From CAZBQC01 sp964494015 (GTDB taxonomy: Bacteria > Bacillota_I > Bacilli_A > RF39 > UBA660), in NCBI GenBank assembly GCA_964494015.1, contig CAZBQC010000018.1, positions 1 through 18,920 of the forward strand: a DNA stretch of 18,920 nt, written 5' to 3'. The notes below the pieces were generated by a model that saw nothing but the letters and a program-made list of their open reading frames with translations, was not told the DNA's origin and made no database searches. The position numbers and the translations under genes are program-made. Positions 14,205 through 18,920 of the stretch are shown in pieces (position 1 is the first letter of the stretch; every line of letters begins with the position of its first letter).

Positions 14205-15320
14205 TAATTTTTTTACTCGATCTAACTTTTCCCAACTGAAGATATTTTTTCCAAAATGCCCTAAAGTAGATGTTTTAAGATATACTGGCTTTTTTAAATT
14301 TAACTTACTAATAATTCCATTAGGCGTTAAATCAAAATTATCTCTTATGATCTTTAATAGTTTATCTTTTAGTATTTTTTCGGTGTTAAAAGTTTCAATG
14401 CTCACTGATAATGGCTCTTTTATTCCTATCCCATAACTTATTTGAATCTCACATTTAGAGCATAATCCAGCCGCGACGATATTTTTGGCGATATATCTGG
14501 CCATATAACTGGCACTTCGATCTACTTTAGTGGCATCTTTTCCACTAAATGCTCCTCCTCCAATTCTTGCCATCCCTCCATAAGTATCAACCACTATCTT
14601 CCTTCCAGTAAGTCCAGTGTCTCCTCTTGGGCCTCCAATAACAAATCTTCCTGTCGGATTAATAAAATATTGGTAATCTGAATCCATCTTATATTTTTTG
14701 ACTACAACATCCATAATCTTTTCTTTTATATACTTCTTAAATTCTTTTTCATTAAAATCGTCATCATGTTGAATAGACATTAGTATCGTATCGATTTTTA
14801 TATTATTTGGATCTGTGTAATCCACAGTAACCTGACTTTTCATATCCGGTCTTGCATACTTAAACAACTTCTTTTTTCTTAACTTCGTTGCCAGACCTAT
14901 TAAGTCATGTGCGATCGAAATCGGAAGAGGCAGATAATTTTTTGTTTCATTAGTAGCATATCCAAACATAATTCCTTGGTCTCCTGCACCACCATTATCT
15001 ACCCCCATGGCAATATCACTAGATTGTTCGTTGATGACTATTTTTACCTCACAGGTCTTATAATTTATGCCAAGATTTTCATTAAGATATCCTATACCAC
15101 GAATAACCTTTCGTGCTACCATTTCATAATTAACTTTAGCCTTAGTTCTAATCTCCCCACCAATAATCAACAAATTATTAGTAATAAAACATTCACAAGC
15201 TACCCTTGAATTTTCATCCTGCCTTAGACATTCATCTAAAATAGCGTCACTGATCTGATCACACATCTTATCCGGATGCCCTTCTGAAACTGATTCTGAT
15301 GTAAATAATATTTTTTCCAT
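14190..15320 (-). CDS. metK: S-adenosylmethionine synthetase
   Basis: This 376-residue enzyme makes SAM from methionine and ATP. Motifs are GHPDK (14-18), GAGDQGIMFGYA (111-122) and the phosphate-binding GGGAFSGKD (254-262). It is slightly shorter than the usual 385-400, with several Lys-rich loops, but no key motif is missing. GGAAAGGAA precedes the ATG. A SAM-I riboswitch upstream provides feedback by its product. metK is not at this position in Bacillus, so it is an insertion between ftsH and dusB. Its SAM product is the methyl donor for RlmB encoded in the same window. Confidence 0.97.
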   Translation of the reverse strand: MEKILFTSESVSEGHPDKMCDQISDAILDECLRQDENSRVACECFITNNLLIIGGEIRTKAKVNYEMVARKVIRGIGYLNENLGINYKTCEVKIVINEQSSDIAMGVDNGGAGDQGIMFGYATNETKNYLPLPISIAHDLIGLATKLRKKKLFKYARPDMKSQVTVDYTDPNNIKIDTILMSIQHDDDFNEKEFKKYIKEKIMDVVVKKYKMDSDYQYFINPTGRFVIGGPRGDTGLTGRKIVVDTYGGMARIGGGAFSGKDATKVDRSASYMARYIAKNIVAAGLCSKCEIQISYGIGIKEPLSVSIETFNTEKILKDKLLKIIRDNFDLTPNGIISKLNLKKPVYLKTSTLGHFGKNIFSWEKLDRVKKLRKYL

Positions 15321-15344
15321 CTAAAAATTCCTTTCCTATCAAAT

Positions 15345-15479
15345 AAAAAAACTTCCAAGAGGAAAGTCTTTACCACTTTCTCTCATTGCTCATAGTTTCC
15401 TATGCTAAGTAAGGCACCTTCTTTATAAAAGGGTTGCCACTGCATCACCGATCTTCATCTCCGCAGTTCTTAATAAGAG
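15345..15479 (-). promoter_or_regulatory. SAM-I (S-box) riboswitch controlling metK
   Basis: On the minus strand, P1 is CUCUUAU (15473-15479) with AUGAGAG (15380-15386). Between them lie the S-box signatures GCGGAGAUGAAGAU, GAUGCAGUGGCAACC, GGUGCC and the terminal GAGCAAUGAGAG. An expression platform follows: a terminator ACUUUCC/GGAAGU (15351-15367) with a U-run at 15345-15350, and an alternative antiterminator AGAGAAAGU/ACUUUcCUCU that uses the 3' P1 strand. High SAM should therefore terminate transcription. Confidence 0.93.
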
Positions 15480-15499
15480 TTTTTTTAATTGTCTTTTAT

Positions 15500-15508
15500 A
15501 TTATATCA
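15500..15508 (-). promoter_or_regulatory. Extended -10 promoter of the metK leader
   Basis: TGATATAAT on the minus strand, about 20 bases before the 5' strand of P1. The -35 region (ATGATT at 17-base spacing) is weak and overlaps the end of the upstream frame. Confidence 0.65.
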
Positions 15509-15514
15509 TATGAA

Positions 15515-15841
15515 TTAAAAAGAATCATATTTATTTAAAAAATACAATTTCTTAATGAGAAAAGTTATTAAATTATCCCGCTTCTTTATTGACAAATTTA
15601 GTCTCTTGAACAGATATCCATTTTTTCTCTCTGCCGATTTGGTTCCAAAATCTAATTCCTTAGTAGTAGATATTGCTTGCCCAAATCTCTTCATAAAAAA
15701 TACTGATTTTATATCGTCATCATCTTTTAAAACATAAATATCCGTATCAGGCTCGTTATTTAACCAACAACAAATTTTCTTTAATCCATGAATTTGTTCT
15801 TTCGCCAATTGCTCATTTTCTAATTTTATTAATTTCATCAT
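15515..15841 (-). CDS. Hypothetical protein, 108 residues
   Basis: I do not recognise this small protein. It is predicted soluble, acidic in the middle (LKDDDDIKS) and basic toward its C-terminus (SIKKRDNLITFLIKKLYFLNKYDSF). A stretch LDFGTKSAERKNGY loosely recalls the acetyl-CoA loop region of GNAT acetyltransferases, but the rest is too short and the match too weak to call. Starts at GTG 15847, ATG 15841 or ATG 15838 are possible; only a weak GAAG precedes them. It is divergent from the 585-residue gene, with about 80 bases between the starts, and its stop abuts the metK promoter. It may be a remnant of a longer gene. Confidence 0.5.
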   Translation of the reverse strand: MMKLIKLENEQLAKEQIHGLKKICCWLNNEPDTDIYVLKDDDDIKSVFFMKRFGQAISTTKELDFGTKSAERKNGYLFKRLNLSIKKRDNLITFLIKKLYFLNKYDSF

Positions 15842-15873
15842 CAACACATTTCTTCATACCACAAAAAACATAA

Positions 15874-15902
15874 TTGCATAAATATTGTTTTAAGTATAAG
15901 AT
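15874..15902 (+). promoter_or_regulatory. Candidate promoter of the plus-strand gene
   Basis: TTGCAT (15874-15879), 17-base spacer, TAAGAT (15897-15902). The match is moderate; an overlapping TATTAT at 15903-15908 would be too close to the start codon. Predicted leader is about 15 bases before ATG 15923. Confidence 0.45.
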
Positions 15903-15922
15903 ATTATCAAGAGGTGTTATCT

Positions 15923-17680
15923 ATGTCAAACAAGAAGGTAGATACCAAAAACCAAGAAATATTAAGAAAGCTATGCCAGCATGCTAAAGTGATTATGAAG
16001 CTTTACACTTCACTAATAAATATTGAAATGTCTTATAATGAACCAGATAATCTAATTGATGAACATATAGAAAAATTTTTGATTGCTCTTGATGAAGAAA
16101 GATTGCTGTATGAACGATATGTCAATAAAGATAATATTGATATATTAATCAGACGTTTAGAAAGAAACTTAAAAATTGATAACAGTAATATAATTAACAA
16201 CGATATTTCAAGTACTTTAATTTTCGCTAGAGTACTTCACCATCTAATAATTAAAAGCACTGAACTAAAAAAACAAAACAGAGACAGGAATCATATAATC
16301 GTTCTTGATTTATTATCACTATACTATACAAGAATACTTGAAGATGAAGCAAAAAAACATCCCGAGAAGAGGGCTTTGTTTGTTAATAACAAGTATATAA
16401 CCTATTATTTGAGTCCTTTAATTGAAAATATGGTAATTTTTAATAAATTTATAGCCAATACAGATTACCCAGAATTAACAGTTATTGTCAATAATAAAAG
16501 GGATGAAAAGAGAATTAAGGACTCAAACGGTCAACAACTTATTGAACAAGAAATAACTAATATTGAAATGACATCATACAATAGTGAGGATGCTAAAATA
16601 TTAGATTCCATCCGTTTAAGGGCTGGTTTTTTGATTGTCGACGACCATCTAGCCAATGAAATCGTTAAAGATTATATTATAGCAACAGAAAATGGCACAA
16701 GTAAATATAATGAAAAGCAAGAATTAGTTGTCAATGCTTATCATCAATCTAAAAATGATCGCCATAAGTATATTCAAAATTATATTTCATCACCCCAGGA
16801 CGAGGTATCGGATGGAATAGACGAAACAATTGATTTATTGACAGAAAGAGCAAAAGTAATTTATAAATTATATCAAAAAATAATTTGTCTAAAGAATTAT
16901 CAGGACAACAGTCAGGAAGAAATAGACAAATTTTTAGATTATTTAAGAATCGCTATTGATACAGAACTTGAATTACATCAAAAAGTTATTAAAGACAAAT
17001 CCTTATCTACCAAAATTAATATGTATTCTAAACTTAGAAATACTATCAATAACATAAATTTCCAATATATTACTAAATTTAATGATCTTTTCACGAATGA
17101 AAATCTTCATCCAAAAATCCGTGTTCTATCACATTTTAGAAATTTTATTCTCTCTAGAAATCAATTATGTTTAGACGATTGTGTGATAATTATATCATTA
17201 ATGAATTTGACAAAACTTTTGGATATAGAAAGAGAATCATCAATTGACAACAAATATTACTTCAATTACTATAAGCATCTGATATCGTACTTAAATCCAG
17301 AAGTAGAAAATCTAACTATTTGTACAAATTTTAATGGTATGAATAATTATCCAAATCAATTGCTCGAAGATAATAAAGCAGATCAATTTTTTAAAAAGGA
17401 AATTGCTGAGGAAACTGCTCAACAATTAATCGATCAAATTATAAGGACTAATCCCCAAGATCAGAATAGTATCAATATGCAATGCCTATATCTAAGAAGC
17501 ATTCTCTTATTAGGTGACGGATTCCTGATCAACAAAATTCATAAATATACTACAAGTCTGTACCCTGCTTCAGAGAATTTACCTAATCTTGAGATTATTC
17601 TAAATACTTTAAATCAATCCAAGATTGATCAAAAGACTTTAAAAGAAATCAAAGTCAAAGAAAAAAAGCTTCAAAATTAA
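15923..17680 (+). CDS. Unknown 585-residue protein made of two diverged tandem repeats
   Basis: I do not recognise the family. The protein is Lys/Asp/Asn/Ile-rich, mostly helical in appearance, with no signal peptide or membrane helix. Residues about 11-288 and 301-580 are two copies of one unit, about 290 apart: AKVIMKLY (21) with AKVIYKLY (310), RVLHHLI (103) with RVLSHFR (400), YYLSPLIENM (161) with SYLNPEVENL (455), GQQLIEQE (203) with AQQLIDQI (499), GFLI (235) with GFLI (533), NAYHQSKND (271) with NTLNQSKID (561). ATG 15923 was chosen for its GAGGTG site 6 bases upstream; a frame opening at 15914 lacks one. It is the only plus-strand gene, facing ftsH tail to tail. No catalytic motif is evident; a scaffold or binding role is only a guess. 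Confidence 0.85.
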   Translation: MSNKKVDTKNQEILRKLCQHAKVIMKLYTSLINIEMSYNEPDNLIDEHIEKFLIALDEERLLYERYVNKDNIDILIRRLERNLKIDNSNIINNDISSTLIFARVLHHLIIKSTELKKQNRDRNHIIVLDLLSLYYTRILEDEAKKHPEKRALFVNNKYITYYLSPLIENMVIFNKFIANTDYPELTVIVNNKRDEKRIKDSNGQQLIEQEITNIEMTSYNSEDAKILDSIRLRAGFLIVDDHLANEIVKDYIIATENGTSKYNEKQELVVNAYHQSKNDRHKYIQNYISSPQDEVSDGIDETIDLLTERAKVIYKLYQKIICLKNYQDNSQEEIDKFLDYLRIAIDTELELHQKVIKDKSLSTKINMYSKLRNTINNINFQYITKFNDLFTNENLHPKIRVLSHFRNFILSRNQLCLDDCVIIISLMNLTKLLDIERESSIDNKYYFNYYKHLISYLNPEVENLTICTNFNGMNNYPNQLLEDNKADQFFKKEIAEETAQQLIDQIIRTNPQDQNSINMQCLYLRSILLLGDGFLINKIHKYTTSLYPASENLPNLEIILNTLNQSKIDQKTLKEIKVKEKKLQN

Positions 17681-17690
17681 TGAAGCTCTT
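17661..17690. terminator. Shared terminator between the 585-residue gene and ftsH
   Basis: A 6-bp stem AGCTTC (17667-17672) with GAAGCT (17682-17687) and 9-base loop. Seven A at 17661-17667 give a strong U-run for the minus strand (ftsH); CTTTTATT gives a weaker run for the plus strand. Both stop codons lie in its loop. Confidence 0.75.
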
Positions 17691-18920
17691 TTATTAACTC
17701 TTCACGAGTTTTTTTTGTGTACCCTTTGATTTTTTGTTCCTTAGCCTTGACTCTTAACTCTTCTAATGTTAAGTCATTAAGCGTTTCTTCATTAGGTAAG
17801 CACTTATTTTCAACTAAATAGTCGATCTGTTCTTTAGTAAGTGTTTCTCTCTCGATCAAAGCTTCTGCTACTAGGGTCAATAACTCTTTATTTTCTCTAA
17901 TAATCTTTTTAGCTTTTTCATAGCAAGATTCAATGATTTTACGCATTTCCAAATCAATTTCATGTGCCACTTCATTGGAGAAATTACGACTTTTATTGTA
18001 ATCTCTTCCTAAGAAGACACCTTCAGTTTGTTGTTCCAGCTGCATTGGTCCTAAATCGCTCATGCCATATTCTGTGACCATGGCACGGGCAATCTTCGTC
18101 GCTTTCTCAAAATCATTATGAGCACCGGTCGTGATTTCATTGAACATTAATTCTTCAGAAACGCGGCCTCCAAGTAAACCAATAATTTGCTCCAATAATT
18201 CACTCTTAGTAGAGGTGTATTTTTCCTCTTTTGGCACCATCATGGCATAACCACCAGCATAACTTCGTGGAATAATCGTTACTTTTTGAACATCGGCGGC
18301 ATCGTTTAACTTGATTCCAAGCACGACATGACCCGCTTCATGGAAAGCGACAAGACGTTTTTCCTTTTCCGTATATTTTTTACTTATTTTAGCTGGCCCC
18401 ATCAGTACGCGATCAGTTGCCTCGTCAACTTCACTCATTGTAATAAACTCTTTGTTACGACGAACAGCCAAAAGTGCTGCTTCATTGAGAAGATTTTCCA
18501 GGTCAGCTCCACTAAAGCCTGGTGTTCTTTTGGCTATATTAGCTAAACTGATTGTCTTATCAATAATCTTATTTTTAGAATGAACTTCTAATATTTCTTC
18601 TCGTCCCTTAACATCTGGTAAATTAACCGTAATTTGACGGTCAAATCTTCCTGGTCGAAGTAAAGCCGGATCCAAGACATCAGCTCGGTTGGTAGCTGCA
18701 ATAATGATAATTCCTTCATTGGAACCGAAACCATCCATTTCAGATAGCAATTGGTTTAGAGTTTGTTCTCTTTCATCATGCCCACCGCCAAGTCCTGTTC
18801 CACGCTGTCTTCCGACGGCATCAATTTCATCGATAAAAATCAAACAAGGGGCATTGTGCTTAGCTTGTTTAAACATATCACGAACACGACTGGCACCAAT
18901 TCCAACGAATAATTCAACAA
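17677..18920 (-). CDS. ftsH: ATP-dependent zinc metalloprotease FtsH (5' end beyond window) with SAP/Rho-N-like tail
   Basis: The frame is open to the right edge, so the membrane helices and Walker A are not seen. Present are VELFVGIGASRVRDMF, Walker B (CLIFIDEIDAVGRQRG), the second region of homology (AATNRADVLDPALLRPGRFDRQI), and the zinc motif HEAGH (18330-18344 region) of the M41 peptidase. FtsH degrades membrane and some soluble proteins. The M41 domain ends normally near TKEQIDYLVENKCLP, but about 33 further residues follow: LTLEELRVKAKEQKIKGY then TKKTREELIKELH, which fit the Rho N-terminal/SAP-like helix-extended-loop-helix pattern. That tail is unusual for FtsH. The stop shares four bases with the convergent plus-strand gene. 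Confidence 0.95.
   Translation of the reverse strand, partial: VELFVGIGASRVRDMFKQAKHNAPCLIFIDEIDAVGRQRGTGLGGGHDEREQTLNQLLSEMDGFGSNEGIIIIAATNRADVLDPALLRPGRFDRQITVNLPDVKGREEILEVHSKNKIIDKTISLANIAKRTPGFSGADLENLLNEAALLAVRRNKEFITMSEVDEATDRVLMGPAKISKKYTEKEKRLVAFHEAGHVVLGIKLNDAADVQKVTIIPRSYAGGYAMMVPKEEKYTSTKSELLEQIIGLLGGRVSEELMFNEITTGAHNDFEKATKIARAMVTEYGMSDLGPMQLEQQTEGVFLGRDYNKSRNFSNEVAHEIDLEMRKIIESCYEKAKKIIRENKELLTLVAEALIERETLTKEQIDYLVENKCLPNEETLNDLTLEELRVKAKEQKIKGYTKKTREELIKELH

Noticed and set aside
41..18546. Plus-strand open frames opposite rplL, rplA, rlmB, clpC, the transporter, lysS, dusB, metK and ftsH.
   Set aside because: They lie antisense to clearly coding genes, have no ribosome binding sites and show low-complexity translations typical of the reverse strand.
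1..18920. Mobile element, prophage, CRISPR array or defence system.
   Set aside because: No transposase, integrase, terminal repeats, direct-repeat arrays or known defence domains were found; the unknown plus-strand gene shows no such motifs.

Overview
The window is an AT-rich bacterial chromosome segment from a low-GC member of the Bacillota (Firmicutes). Gene order, Shine-Dalgarno sites (AGGAGG type), an S-box leader, an L10 leader and sigma-A-type promoters all fit the Bacilli side of that phylum. At least one gene (the YugP-type protease) ends in TGA and tryptophan is encoded by TGG, so the genetic code looks standard and not the Mycoplasma code. The lineage below phylum cannot be fixed from this window; an uncultivated, genome-reduced Bacilli lineage is an inference only.

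All genes but one lie on the minus strand. Read in that direction (right to left), the order is ftsH (5' end off the window), metK, dusB, RDD membrane protein, lysS, YfcC-type transporter, small membrane protein, clpC, YugP-type protease, mrnC, rlmB, sigH-like sigma factor, tail-anchored protein, secE, nusG, rplK, rplA, rplJ, rplL. Remove the insertions and the backbone ftsH-dusB-lysS-clpC-mrnC-rlmB-sigH-secE-nusG-rplKAJL is the Bacillus subtilis ftsH-to-rpoB order as I recall it, without hslO, ctsR, mcsA, mcsB, radA, disA, gltX, cysS, yacP and rpmGB.

Left region (1-3330): translation and transcription core. rplK and rplA each carry a leader resembling the L1 site of 23S rRNA. rplJ-rplL has a near-perfect promoter plus an L10 leader, and a terminator follows rplL. 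secE-nusG has its own promoter.

Middle region (3331-14189): a tail-anchored protein of unknown function, then a tightly packed yugP-mrnC-rlmB-sigH operon, clpC, a small membrane protein with its own promoter and terminator, a transporter, and the overlapping dusB-RDD-lysS operon.

Right region (14190-18920): metK under a SAM-I riboswitch, a short unknown protein, the only plus-strand gene, and ftsH. The plus-strand gene encodes a 585-residue protein built from two diverged copies of a unit of about 285 residues. It converges on ftsH so closely that the two stop codons share four bases inside a shared terminator. FtsH carries an unusual C-terminal SAP/Rho-N-like tail.

No tRNA, rRNA, CRISPR array, insertion sequence or phage gene was seen. 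No gene-free stretch exceeds 300 bases; the longest is the metK leader (15321-15514).
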